Counted from the stretch's first letter, positions 41,623-49,851 are shown. The stretch is DNA of 53,477 nucleotides from Candidatus Woesearchaeota archaeon (GCA_018303685.1 JAGVXS010000063.1:1-53477); one strand, 5' to 3'. Notes: a model not told the origin generated them from the letters alone. A program made the numbers and translations.

Positions 41623-43395
41623 TTAAGCTATAAACTCCCCATCTTTTAATATCCAATGCTTGTTTCCATTTTTATCAGTCCCGTAAACATCAAGCTTTTG
41701 CCTTGGCGCATTAAACACAATGTCCATGTGGTATTCCGTGCTCCTGTCAGGCTCAAACCCCGAGCCAAGGGCAATGTGCATCATTCTTGCTATTTTCTCG
41801 TTCACAATCAGGTACTCGCACAGCCTTGCCTTTGGATTCGTGTTAATGGCAAACTCCCCGACTCTTCCAAAATTCTTCTTTTTCAAATCAATTATTTCCT
41901 GCGGCAGGCTCTTGTTTTTTTCCGACTCAAGCAGCAGTTTCATCGCATCATTTTTTCTATTGTTTATCTTGCCGATGACGTCTTTAGGCCCATTTACTAT
42001 GCTGTAGCTGTCCCCGTGGCATTCCACAACCAATGGGTTTTTTTCATCCAGATGATAACTCTGGTCCACATGAACAACAACATCCCCGACGAAGATTCCT
42101 TTCATGTATTCTGGGGTTACAAAAGCCTCTCCGCCCGGTATGTTGCCCATGCAGCCTGCCTTTATGCCGGTCATTTTCAGGTAATCCCTGCTTATTTTTT
42201 CCCTGACATCCGTATCAGAGCGCCTCACCCATCTTCTTGTGCCGTCTGGCTTTACTAAGCCGACTTCAAGCTTTGTTGTGTATTTTTCCTTGGGCTTTCC
42301 TTCAGCGTAGATTACATCACATTTGTCCATTATATCCTTTATCTTCTGGTTCCTGGCCCTTATGTCTGCCCAGTCAACCATGTTTGTGTCTATAAAAATG
42401 TCAATCGGGATTGTCTCAGTAAAAGCTACCCTTGCAATCGGGCTCCTGTCATCATATTTTGTCTGGGGGTAGAAATCCAGCTTGTAGATCATCTGCCCGG
42501 GAGTGAGCCATCTTGTTTTTTTATTTTGGGAGGGGTAGCCAATCACCTCTCCGAAAAGATGCTTGCCGGGATATCCTTTTGGGCTTATTGAGAAAGACAA
42601 GTCAATTGGCTTTATTCTATCAAGTTTTAATAGTTTTGATAACTTTTTATATTTAATAAAAGGCTCTTCATCAATCTCTTTTGAAAGCTCGCAGCCAAGC
42701 AATGTCGTCCTTAATTCTGAGGCCCTTTCACCTTTCTCAAGCATTGATTCCCTGAAAGTATAGGCACTCATTATGGGTTCTGCTGTCTTTTTTGCAGTTT
42801 GAGTCATAGCCCATATTATAGAATACGAATCGAGGTAGTCTTCCAACGGGTGCCCGATTAAATCCTGAGTGGGTATCAGCGTGAATCCAATGCCTACCCT
42901 CTCTCCTTTTTTCAGGGCATATACCTCTCTCCATAAAATTTCAGAAGTTTGCATCAGCTCTTCCATCCTGTAATCTTCAAACCATTCTGTGTGGAAGGGT
43001 AAACTAAAAGGACCTGTAAAATTATTTTCCTTGGATTCAATAATAAAATCCGGCTTTTTGAAGATTTTTATGAACTCGCCCTTTGCTTTTTTGTCAACCT
43101 CTTCAATAAACTTCATTAATGCTGTTGTTTTCTCATTATTTAATCCTTTTTCATGCTCTTCAGAAGCTTCCCATACATCCTTTAAGACATCCAATCCCTC
43201 TGACTTTTTGTTTATTCCAATGCAGCTCACATCTGCACCTAACTCGTGCAAAGCCATGGACAATGGAGCAATTGAATAGAAAGCGTTTTTATTGCTTATA
43301 TCAAAAACAATAAAGAAATTCTTTCCTTTAGCATTTTTTATTTTATTTTTATAGTCTTGAACAGCAGAATTAAACTCGTCTTCATTATATTTCAT
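41623..43395 (-). CDS. M29-like aminopeptidase, long form
   Basis: 590 residues. The C-terminal ~230 residues resemble the short neighbour: GNIPGGEAFVTPEY, GRVGEFAINTNPKARL, IVNEKIARMMHIALG and STEYHMDIVFNAP keep all the expected ligands. The N-terminal ~330 residues are extra and unlike the usual ~370-residue enzyme, with strings such as LPFHTEWFEDYRMEELMQTSEILWREVYAL and HLFGEVIGYPSQNKKTRWLTPGQMIYKLDFYP. The added domain could restrict or select substrates. It is in an operon with an M24 peptidase 14 bases upstream and the short M29-like gene 1 base downstream. Confidence 0.7.
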   Translation of the reverse strand: MKYNEDEFNSAVQDYKNKIKNAKGKNFFIVFDISNKNAFYSIAPLSMALHELGADVSCIGINKKSEGLDVLKDVWEASEEHEKGLNNEKTTALMKFIEEVDKKAKGEFIKIFKKPDFIIESKENNFTGPFSLPFHTEWFEDYRMEELMQTSEILWREVYALKKGERVGIGFTLIPTQDLIGHPLEDYLDSYSIIWAMTQTAKKTAEPIMSAYTFRESMLEKGERASELRTTLLGCELSKEIDEEPFIKYKKLSKLLKLDRIKPIDLSFSISPKGYPGKHLFGEVIGYPSQNKKTRWLTPGQMIYKLDFYPQTKYDDRSPIARVAFTETIPIDIFIDTNMVDWADIRARNQKIKDIMDKCDVIYAEGKPKEKYTTKLEVGLVKPDGTRRWVRRSDTDVREKISRDYLKMTGIKAGCMGNIPGGEAFVTPEYMKGIFVGDVVVHVDQSYHLDEKNPLVVECHGDSYSIVNGPKDVIGKINNRKNDAMKLLLESEKNKSLPQEIIDLKKKNFGRVGEFAINTNPKARLCEYLIVNEKIARMMHIALGSGFEPDRSTEYHMDIVFNAPRQKLDVYGTDKNGNKHWILKDGEFIA

Positions 43396-43409
43396 TTTAG
43401 AAAGTGTAT

Positions 43410-44480
43410 TTAAATGATTAATAAATCTTTTGATGTCTTTGTCAATAAAACCGGCTTGTTTTTGAACAACAAAGTGTCCTCAATCCTTATCCCAAATCTT
43501 TTCGGAAAATAAATTCCCGGCTCTATTGTGAAAACCATGTTGTTTTTTATCCTGTCTTTTGAGCTTAAGCTCAGGTTTGGCAGCTCGTGGATTTCAATTC
43601 CAACGCCGTGCCCCAGTCCATGGGTAAAGTAATTCCTGTATTTTCCAAGGCTTTTGACAACAAAATCATAGATTTCAGAGCATTTTTTGCCTGATTTTAT
43701 TTGGATTATTGCATTCTCTTGTATCTTCAACAGCATATTATACATCTCCTTTTCCTTTTCGCTTGGTTTTCCAACATATATTGTTCTTGTTATGTCAGAG
43801 CAGTAGCCCTTGTATTTCACCCCAAAATCAATGACGCAGAAGTCGTTTTTTATTTTTACATTTGATGGCTCGTGGTGCGGCATGCTTCCATTGCTGCCAG
43901 AAGCCACAATCGGGCTGAATGACAATTCCAAGCCGAGTTTTTTTGCCTCGTATTCAAGAAAAGCAGCAGCTTGGCTTTCTGTTTTGAAATGCCTGAAATT
44001 TTTGATTGCCTTCTGCAGTATTTTATCGGCATAAGCGCATGATTTCTTCAGTATTCTGATTTCTTTTTCTGTTTTTGTCTCTCTCAATTTAAGGCATTCA
44101 AAAGCTATGTCTTTTGACTTTATCTTTTTGAATTGATTTCTGAAATGCCTGTAAGAATTCAATGTAAAGCTGCTTTTATCTATAGCAATGTTTTTTGTAT
44201 TTAATCTGTTTTTCCTTGCAATTTTGTAGATTGACTCAAAAAATCTTTTTTTATTCATAGAATATACCTTCTTAACCATTGATTTTTTAGCCCTTTGCAT
44301 TTCCATCTCGGGCACAATCAGAAAGGGCGCATGTTTTTTCGGTATAACCAGCGCGCCAAGCCCCTTATAACCTGAAAAATAGAGCATGTTTGCATTAATT
44401 TTTGACGAGTCTGAATTATAGAATACGGCGGCATCGCTTCGCTTTTTCCCAAGAATTGGCTTCAGCTCATTTATTCTCAT
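43410..44480 (-). CDS. M24-family aminopeptidase (Xaa-Pro type)
   Basis: 356 residues. The N-terminal creatinase-like domain (AAVFYNSDSSKINANMLYFSGYKG) precedes a pita-bread domain with five metal ligands: CVIDFGVKYKGYCSDITRTIYVG (Asp, Asp), YFTHGLGHGVGIEIHE (His), FTIEPGIYFPKRFGIRIEDTLLF (Glu, Glu). The usual substrate is a peptide with Pro in second position. It heads the minus-strand peptidase operon and diverges from the M16 peptidase across 45 bases. Confidence 0.88.
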   Translation of the reverse strand: MRINELKPILGKKRSDAAVFYNSDSSKINANMLYFSGYKGLGALVIPKKHAPFLIVPEMEMQRAKKSMVKKVYSMNKKRFFESIYKIARKNRLNTKNIAIDKSSFTLNSYRHFRNQFKKIKSKDIAFECLKLRETKTEKEIRILKKSCAYADKILQKAIKNFRHFKTESQAAAFLEYEAKKLGLELSFSPIVASGSNGSMPHHEPSNVKIKNDFCVIDFGVKYKGYCSDITRTIYVGKPSEKEKEMYNMLLKIQENAIIQIKSGKKCSEIYDFVVKSLGKYRNYFTHGLGHGVGIEIHELPNLSLSSKDRIKNNMVFTIEPGIYFPKRFGIRIEDTLLFKNKPVLLTKTSKDLLII

Positions 44481-44493
44481 TGCAATTCAAAAC

Positions 44494-44514
44494 TATTATA
44501 AACCATTTAAATTT
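44494..44514. promoter_or_regulatory. Overlapping divergent promoters of M24 and M16 peptidase genes
   Basis: In the 45-base gap, the minus-strand gene's TATA-like ATTTAAAT (about 44504-44514) is 28 bases from ATG 44480, and the plus-strand gene's TATTATAAA (about 44494-44502) is 28 bases from ATG 44526. The two elements sit side by side facing outward, so transcription in one direction should compete with the other. Confidence 0.45.
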
Positions 44515-44525
44515 TTCCTTTGCCT

Positions 44526-45734
44526 ATGCAGAAATACGGGCTGAGAAACGGGATTACCTTGATTTTTGAGAAGAATAACTCAAAGTCAGTTGCTTTGGAG
44601 GTGATGTTCAAGGTCGGCTCGAATTTTGAAAGCAAAAGCATGGCAGGCATTTCCCATTTTCTGGAGCACATGCTTTTTGAGGGCACGAAAAGCAGGAAGG
44701 ACTCAAGGGAAATTGCGAATGAAATAGAAAAATACGGCGCAGAGTTCAACGCATACACCACAGGCGACAGGACTGCATTTTTTATAAAAATCATCAATAA
44801 GAGATTTGACAGGGCGCTTGACATTTTGTCTGATATGGCTGCCAATCCTGTTTTTGGCAAAAAAATCATTGAGAAGGAAAAGCAGGTTATTCTGAAGGAA
44901 ATCAACATGATTACAGACGACCCAAGGCTGCACCAGTGGATTCTGTTCCAGAAGACATTGTTTGAGAGGCATCCTGCAAAAAACCCGACTTACGGCAGCG
45001 TCGAGGCTGTAAAAAGCTTTGACAGGAAGCATGTTGCTGGCTATTATTTCTCGCATTACCTGCCAAACAACATGATTATCTCCATAGTGGGAAATGTCGA
45101 TGGCGCCAAGACCAAGGTTGAGAAGTATTTCGGCAAACTGAAGCCGGGCAAGCTTGTCAGGAGGCAGCCTGTTGATGAGCCTTTGCAGAAAAGAATCAAA
45201 AAACTCGTTGAAAAAAGGAAAACAAACAACTCTTACATGGCTTTGGGATACAAGACTGCGCCCAGAATGCACAAGGACAGCTATGTTTTTGATGTCATTG
45301 CAGGGATACTGGGCAGGGGGCAGTCAGGCTGGGTTTTTGACGAGATAAGGAACAAAAGAGGGCTGGCGTACCAGGTTGGGGTCAACAATGAAAGCGAGAC
45401 TGACTACGGGATGTTTGCTGTTTACTGCGGCTTGGACAAGAAGAACATAGAAAAGGCGAAAAAAATCATACTGCAGCAGTTCAGAAGGCTTGAGAAACTG
45501 GGCAGAAATGACCTGGAAGAAGCCAAGACTTACATCGAAGGGAGCAATGCGCTTGAGACCGAGGACAATTTTTCAAGAGCGGACAACTTAGCTGTTTGGG
45601 AGTCAATAAAGGATGCGAAACTTGCTGATTCTTATTTGAAGAAGATAAGAAAAGTCACGATAGATGATGTCAGAAGAGTTGCAAAGAAATACCTTAATGA
45701 CAGGTATACTATGGTTGTGATAGAGCAGAAATAA
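44526..45734 (+). CDS. M16-family zinc metallopeptidase
   Basis: About 402 residues from ATG 44526 (the track start is TTG). The inverted zinc motif H-x-x-E-H is in GISHFLEHMLFEGT, with the distal Glu in ANEIEKYGAEFNAYT. The C-terminal non-catalytic half has the R/Y pair region DEIRNKRGLAYQVGVNNESE and ends HKDSYVFD...RYTMVVIEQK. This is the short one-lobe form that pairs with a partner or dimerises, as in bacterial M16B enzymes. It acts on peptides of intermediate size, in keeping with the surrounding proteolysis genes. Confidence 0.9.
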   Translation: MQKYGLRNGITLIFEKNNSKSVALEVMFKVGSNFESKSMAGISHFLEHMLFEGTKSRKDSREIANEIEKYGAEFNAYTTGDRTAFFIKIINKRFDRALDILSDMAANPVFGKKIIEKEKQVILKEINMITDDPRLHQWILFQKTLFERHPAKNPTYGSVEAVKSFDRKHVAGYYFSHYLPNNMIISIVGNVDGAKTKVEKYFGKLKPGKLVRRQPVDEPLQKRIKKLVEKRKTNNSYMALGYKTAPRMHKDSYVFDVIAGILGRGQSGWVFDEIRNKRGLAYQVGVNNESETDYGMFAVYCGLDKKNIEKAKKIILQQFRRLEKLGRNDLEEAKTYIEGSNALETEDNFSRADNLAVWESIKDAKLADSYLKKIRKVTIDDVRRVAKKYLNDRYTMVVIEQK

Positions 45735-45740
45735 AAAAGT

Positions 45741-45751
45741 TAAGTTTATAA
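45741..45751 (+). promoter_or_regulatory. TATA box of the P-loop kinase gene
   Basis: AAGTTTATAAT at 45741-45751, centred about 28 bases before ATG 45775; supports that start over the TTG at 45757. Confidence 0.45.
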
Positions 45752-45774
45752 TTGAATTGCCATTTCTTCTTTGC

Positions 45775-46329
45775 ATGGGGGTTTATCATTTTGAGCCGCA
45801 TGCACTTATTTTAGTCACAGGGGTTCCTGCAAGCGGAAAAAAAACATTGATAGAAGGATTGCTTCCATATATTGATGTAACTTATATAGACAGCGAGCCA
45901 CTTAAAGACCAGCGCACAACTTTGCGTGAAGGAGATTTCTACGAGAAGGTAGTCAGACGAGAAGTCTATAGTGAGATAGATTCACGTGTGATGTATGATT
46001 TAGACAGCGGTAATAGTGTTTTAGTAAGAGCAACCTATTCAACAGAAGTACAAAATCCAATCTGGGTTGATAGGTATATTAGAATGACTCAAGCTACTAG
46101 TTTTCAATTAAGACTAATAAGATGTGTTGCGCCAGAAGAAGTTATTAAAGAAAGGATTGAAAAGAGATGTTATGAAAGAGACAAACCAAAATTAAAGGAT
46201 TGGAAGGGGTTTTTGGAAAGAGAACCAATACATGTTCCAATGCCTGATGGAAGCTTTGAATTGGATACTTCTTTAGAACAAAGTGTAGAATTGGCATTAA
46301 ACTTCTTAAAAAATGGGAAGATATCTTAA
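45775..46329 (+). CDS. P-loop kinase (AAA_33-like)
   Basis: About 184 residues from ATG 45775 (MGVYHFEPHALILVTGVPASGKKT). Walker A is GVPASGKKT, followed by YIDSEPLKDQR, an acidic patch LVRATYSTE and a lid-like region VAPEEVIKERIEKRCYERDK. The arrangement is that of small nucleotide-dependent kinases that act on nucleosides, sugars or RNA ends. Codons are visibly more AT-rich (AGA, TTA, ATT) than in the M16 and TyrRS neighbours, which suggests recent acquisition. Convergent with TyrRS by 5 bases. Confidence 0.65.
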   Translation: MGVYHFEPHALILVTGVPASGKKTLIEGLLPYIDVTYIDSEPLKDQRTTLREGDFYEKVVRREVYSEIDSRVMYDLDSGNSVLVRATYSTEVQNPIWVDRYIRMTQATSFQLRLIRCVAPEEVIKERIEKRCYERDKPKLKDWKGFLEREPIHVPMPDGSFELDTSLEQSVELALNFLKNGKIS

Positions 46330-46334
46330 TATAA

Positions 46335-47405
46335 CTATATCGTCACTTCAAAACCCTTTAGAGTTTCCAACAATTTCTTTAATTTCGAATCTTTCTGGAA
46401 TTTTTCCCTGACGGGCTTTATCATCTCGTTGATGTAGTAAGCAACAGCGTTTTTCAAGTCCATTGGATGTATTTTTCCTTCCTTGTATAGTTTTTCAAGC
46501 TCTTGGTACGTTTCAATGACTAAGTCCCCTCCGAATTTCTCTGTTCTTTTTATCTCCATTGTGCTGAACTTTTCGAATATAAGGTATTTTGAATATTCGA
46601 GCATCGGGTTCTCCTCTGTTATTTTTGCAGGGCAGTAAGCTTTTGCTATTTTTCTTTTGATTTCCTCTTCTGAGTCGTTCATGAAAATAGCCTTATCAGG
46701 GTTTGTTTTGGACATTTTCAATTCAAGAATCCTGTTTTCATCGTTTGTTTTTGGAGGCTCTCCCAGGCCCATAAGCATATGATGCGATACAACAACAGGC
46801 TTCCAAAAGCCGAGCTTTTCCCCTATTTCCCTTGCCAGTATGTTTACTTTTCTCTGGTCCATGCCTAATTGTGTTATATCAGCTTTCAAATGGAAAATGT
46901 CAGCGCACTGCATTGCAGGGTACAAAATCTGGGAAGCCTGCTGGACATCTGCCTCTTTCCTGCCCATTATCTGCCCGCACCTTATCATTCTCTGTATTGT
47001 GGTGTTTCTTGCTACATTAACCACTTTTTTCCAGTATTCTGCATCTGAAACTGCATCGCTTGTCCACAGGAATTCAATCTTGTCAGTTTCCATTCCGCAG
47101 GCTTTCCAAACTTCAACCTGGTACTTGCCGACAAGCTTGATTTTCTCCAAATCTCCGCCCATCTTGTTGTTGAGCCAGCCAAACCAGTCTGCAACCCACA
47201 TCCTGAACCTGCAGCCTGCCTTGAGCATCTTGTTGACGTTTATTGCGCGCATTATGCCTTGGGCAATATGGAGGTTGCCAGAAGGCTCGAAGCCGTCATA
47301 AGCGATTGGATTTGGCTTTGTCTTGAGAAGGTGCCTTAGCTCCTCTTCTGTGATTATCTCCTCCCCTACCTGCTTTATCAAGGCTATTCTGCTTTCAATG
47401 TCCAT
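46335..47405 (-). CDS. tyrS: Tyrosyl-tRNA synthetase, archaeal type
   Basis: 356 residues of class I synthetase. The Tyr pocket and HIGH equivalent read AYDGFEPSGNLHIAQGIM; MWVADWFGWLNNKMGG follows. The KMSKS loop is LKMSKTNP. SQILYPAMQCADIFHLKADITQLGMDQRKVN is the archaeal/eukaryotic tyrosine-discrimination segment. It charges tRNA-Tyr in the cytoplasm. No bacterial S4 domain is present. A TATA-like ACTTTAAATATT (47425-47436) lies about 26 bases upstream, preceded by a palindrome. Confidence 0.95.
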   Translation of the reverse strand: MDIESRIALIKQVGEEIITEEELRHLLKTKPNPIAYDGFEPSGNLHIAQGIMRAINVNKMLKAGCRFRMWVADWFGWLNNKMGGDLEKIKLVGKYQVEVWKACGMETDKIEFLWTSDAVSDAEYWKKVVNVARNTTIQRMIRCGQIMGRKEADVQQASQILYPAMQCADIFHLKADITQLGMDQRKVNILAREIGEKLGFWKPVVVSHHMLMGLGEPPKTNDENRILELKMSKTNPDKAIFMNDSEEEIKRKIAKAYCPAKITEENPMLEYSKYLIFEKFSTMEIKRTEKFGGDLVIETYQELEKLYKEGKIHPMDLKNAVAYYINEMIKPVREKFQKDSKLKKLLETLKGFEVTI

Positions 47406-47632
47406 AATTAAGAAGTTTTATTGTTAATATTTAAAGTTTTAGATTGATTTCAAGTCCATGCAATTGAAATCTGATTAAATAAAATCTGATACCCATGCGC
47501 TTCCATGAGCTATAATGGGTGCCCCTCAATGACTGATTTTAGGCAAAAAATCACAAGCGGATTACTTCAATCATGCCTGCTTTAAGAAGTCGCTCTCGTT
47601 ATTTTTAAGTTTATTGCTGGAATTTCACTGAT
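47406..47632. other. Intergenic region upstream of TyrRS with three short hairpins
   Basis: 227 bases with no convincing ORF. Three inverted repeats are visible: GATTTCAA/TTGAAATC (47446-47453 with 47464-47471), ACCCAT/ATGGGT (about 47493-47516) and TGATTTT/AAAATCA (about 47533-47552). The first lies just upstream of the TyrRS TATA box and could be an operator. The others may belong to a small RNA or to a terminator of the upstream membrane-protein gene. Confidence 0.35.
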
Positions 47633-47878
47633 TTAGCCATACACTTTCTTTAGAATCATCTGGCTTGCTATTCCGAGAGAAACTCCGAGAGTTTCCAAAG
47701 CAAAGAAAATTATCATGCTGAAGGGCAGATTTGAAACGTAAGTGCTGAAGCCTGTCGGGCTTGAAACAACATTTCCAGTTGGTATAATGCTTGCAGGCGC
47801 TCCATTATTACCATAGATAGGAAGCATGAAGTATACCAATAAAGCAATCAAAGCTCCTATGTATGCGCCTTCTTTCAT
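47633..47878 (-). CDS. Small membrane protein, two helices
   Basis: 81 residues, MKEGAYIGALIALLVYFMLP... with one transmembrane segment at about 5-23 and a second at about 50-76 (MIIFFALETLGVSLGIASQMIL), separated by a short Gly/Ser/Pro loop of about 27 residues. No known family recognised. It is on the same strand as TyrRS but 227 bases away, so probably a separate gene. A minus-strand TATA-like CTATAAAAACC (47915-47925) lies about 40 bases upstream, inside the left inverted repeat of the accessory segment. Confidence 0.5.
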   Translation of the reverse strand: MKEGAYIGALIALLVYFMLPIYGNNGAPASIIPTGNVVSSPTGFSTYVSNLPFSMIIFFALETLGVSLGIASQMILKKVYG

Positions 47879-47923
47879 GTGGTCATAATTAGTTAGGTTG
47901 TTAAAATAGTTTGCGGTTTTTAT

Positions 47924-47942
47924 AGATGAAAGTTCACATAAC
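47924..47942 (+). repeat. Left inverted repeat of the accessory segment
   Basis: AGATGAAAGTTCACATAAC matches, in inverted orientation, the sequence at 50088-50107 (read from the right: AGATGAAAGTTCGCCATAAC): 12 identical bases, then one gap/mismatch pair and six more. A 10-base subset, TCACATAACG (47934-47943), also recurs inverted at 49976-49985. Confidence 0.4.
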
Positions 47943-47957
47943 GTACAATTTTAGGCG

Positions 47958-48047
47958 AACATTTTTTCCTCACAAAATTTTCCCTCGAAACTTGAGGCAG
48001 CCCACAAGTTTCAGAGCGGATAAATTTTGTAGAGCTGAAAAAATGTT
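47958..48047 (+). ncRNA. Long imperfect hairpin, candidate structured RNA
   Basis: Stepwise pairing is almost continuous over 90 bases. AACATTTTTTC pairs with GAAAAAATGTT (11 bp), CTC with GAG, ACAAAATTT with AAATTTTGT (9 bp), TCC with GGA, CTC with GAG and GAAACTTG with CAAGTTTC (8 bp), closing a 10-base loop. All unpaired bulges (A, C, T, A, CT) are on the 3' arm. A second hairpin follows at 48057-48086. The strand is unknown; I list it as plus because the downstream genes are plus. It is not a tRNA, 5S, or recognisable RNase P or SRP RNA. Confidence 0.5.
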
Positions 48048-48264
48048 AGAGGAGCACCGCAACCCCTTTGATGGGGTGAGGAGCGGACTCGCTTAAAATG
48101 GGTGAGGCTTATAGCTTCTAATATGGTTTTAGCGTAATTGCGTCTTTTTTGAAGAAAAAGTTCTGAAAAGGGTGTTAATCCTATCTATTTAAGTTATAAT
48201 TTACATTTGAGTTGCCGCCTATTTCTTTTGCAAATGTTTTTATAAGGCTATTATACTTATCTTT

Positions 48265-48744
48265 ATGATGGCAAGACATCATGACGAAGAATATGAAATG
48301 TATATCCCTGGGAGGAAAAGACATTCCCACCCTCCTTTTTCAGGAGGACATTTTAGTTTTAAGAATTTTTTAAAAAAATATGTATACTTTAGGATTCAAG
48401 ATGATGTAAGACCACATTTAATGCAATTCTTATTGATTTTTATTATTGGTATTGGTCTGAATTATATTTACTACAAAACTATTTCAGTATCCTACCTTTT
48501 TATTGGTGGGATTAATGAGTGGTTTAGCATTTTGATTCCTATGCTTGATTATGGTTTAGGCTCTGGCTATAGTTTATTTTATGTAATCATTAATGGAATC
48601 TTTTATGCATATTTTTATTATAGTTTTGTATTACTTATTTATGCAACAATAACAAATTTTGATGATAGGGACACTTGGGTTATGCTTGGATGGTTTGCTT
48701 TAATCATCTGGGCAGTATTGAAATTTTTCCCACAAATAGTATAA
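48265..48744 (+). CDS. Hypothetical membrane protein (accessory cassette)
   Basis: 159 residues. The N-terminal ~45 are His/Arg/Lys-rich (MMARHHDEEYEMYIPGRKRHSHPPF) and presumably cytoplasmic, followed by a cluster of about four hydrophobic helices (LMQFLLIFIIGIGLNYIYY, YSLFYVIINGIFYAYFYYSFVLLIYATI, WVMLGWFALIIWAVLKFF). It resembles no family I know. Codons are much more AT-rich than in flanking housekeeping genes. The TATA-like TTTTTATAAGG (48237-48247) is about 23-26 bases before the start; ATG 48268 is an alternative. Confidence 0.6.
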   Translation: MMARHHDEEYEMYIPGRKRHSHPPFSGGHFSFKNFLKKYVYFRIQDDVRPHLMQFLLIFIIGIGLNYIYYKTISVSYLFIGGINEWFSILIPMLDYGLGSGYSLFYVIINGIFYAYFYYSFVLLIYATITNFDDRDTWVMLGWFALIIWAVLKFFPQIV

Positions 48745-48777
48745 CCTTTTAAATAAGCATATATTAACAATATTAAG

Positions 48778-48984
48778 ATGGATAATAACCAAAAACCGCT
48801 GAATGAATTTAGTATGAAAGATTGGAAAAATTCAGGAATATACATAATCCTATTGGGATTAATTATTATCTTTTTGGGAAAGGAGTGGAAAATTGGGGGA
48901 GGATTATTCTTGGTTGGAGTTGTATTTACCATGATATTTCAAGGTCCAAAAATATTTAAGATACTAAAAAAGAAAAATTGGTAA
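48778..48984 (+). CDS. Small hypothetical membrane protein (accessory cassette)
   Basis: 68 residues with two hydrophobic segments (IYIILLGLIIIFLG and GGGLFLVGVVFTMIF) and a Lys-rich end (KIFKILKKKNW). TATA-like CTTTTAAATAAGC (48748-48760) is centred 24 bases before the ATG. It ends 3 bases before the next gene, so the two are co-transcribed. No recognised family. Confidence 0.55.
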   Translation: MDNNQKPLNEFSMKDWKNSGIYIILLGLIIIFLGKEWKIGGGLFLVGVVFTMIFQGPKIFKILKKKNW

Positions 48985-48987
48985 AAA

Positions 48988-49851
48988 ATGGAAGGGAACG
49001 AATTATTAGAAAAAGTAAAATATTTCCTTCAAAGAAAATGGAATCGATTTCGATATTGGTTTACTGAAAAAGAGCATCCTCACAGTAGATTAAACAAAAA
49101 GGTGTTTTTTTATGATTTACTTAAATTGACTGGTTTAATCTTGGTTTTTTTGATTGTCAACTCTAATGTTTATAAATTAAATCAAATTGTCTTAATCTTC
49201 ATAAAAATTGGTTCTTTATTGCAGCTTGTTTTACTCTTTTTTATATTGAGAAAGGTTTGGCATTTGACTATAAACCTAAAATATGCCTTCCGCGGATTAA
49301 ATCACGGAACGAAAGCAACAATATCTATAGCTGTTGTTCTTTTACTTTTCTTAGCTTTTAAAAATCAAGATAAAGTTGTAAATTCAGTAATAGAGTCTTA
49401 TGAAAGAACAGAATTCCAAACATTTAACCCCATCAATGCTAAAATTAATCTTTCTGCAATTAAATTACTGCCAAAAAGCACTTGCCCACAAATAGATGTT
49501 ACAATGCAGGAGGATAGCTTTTGGGGATTAAATATTAGGGAGAAAACTTATGATGGTTGGACAGTTAAAGGATATGCAACATGTAGAAAGGGAACAAAGG
49601 AAGGTGAGAATCTAAATAAGTATTATTGCGGGGGATATTCTAGTTTTTTTGGAATAGGTAGTGTTAATGCATATGTTGAAAAAACTATAATTTTAGAAGA
49701 AGGAAATATTGGGAAAACATACAAATATGTAATATGGAACATTTATGACGAAAATAAAAATTTTGTAGAAACGAGATGTCTTGGCGATCCAGATAAGTTT
49801 GAAGAAAAGCAAGCAAAGGCATTTTATAATGAGCTTTTAAGATGGAGTTAG
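48988..49851 (+). CDS. Hypothetical membrane-anchored protein with Cys-containing outer domain
   Basis: 287 residues. A basic/aromatic N-terminus (FLQRKWNRFRYWFTEKEHPHSR) is followed by two or three hydrophobic segments (about 45-62, 66-88 and 110-122), then a soluble C-terminal domain of about 165 residues that is probably outside the cell. The domain has four cysteines (STCPQID, GYATCRKG, KYYCGGY, ETRCLGD) that could form two disulfides. The two preceding genes encode membrane proteins, suggesting one membrane complex. No family recognised. Strongly AT-rich codons. Confidence 0.6.
   Translation: MEGNELLEKVKYFLQRKWNRFRYWFTEKEHPHSRLNKKVFFYDLLKLTGLILVFLIVNSNVYKLNQIVLIFIKIGSLLQLVLLFFILRKVWHLTINLKYAFRGLNHGTKATISIAVVLLLFLAFKNQDKVVNSVIESYERTEFQTFNPINAKINLSAIKLLPKSTCPQIDVTMQEDSFWGLNIREKTYDGWTVKGYATCRKGTKEGENLNKYYCGGYSSFFGIGSVNAYVEKTIILEEGNIGKTYKYVIWNIYDENKNFVETRCLGDPDKFEEKQAKAFYNELLRWS

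Larger units (their letters stand above)
47879..48264. other. 386-base intergenic region with inverted repeat and structured RNA candidate
   Basis: No ORF is supported. It holds the left inverted repeat (47924-47942), the long hairpin (47958-48047), a second hairpin (CCGC-A-ACCCC-loop-GGGGT-GAGGA-GCGG, 48057-48086) and, at its right end, the TATA-like TTTTTATAAGG of the membrane-protein cassette. Confidence 0.5.

Noticed and set aside
41656-42258. 200-residue plus-strand ORF
   Set aside because: Antisense shadow of the long M29-like peptidase; no recognisable features.
47950-48130. tRNA, SRP RNA or RNase P RNA in the structured intergenic region
   Set aside because: No T-loop consensus, no SRP helix 8 or RNase P core motifs; the fold is a single long hairpin plus a short one.
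48639-48932. 97-residue minus-strand ORF in the accessory cassette
   Set aside because: It is antisense to two co-oriented membrane-protein genes with well-placed promoters; its composition is a shadow pattern.
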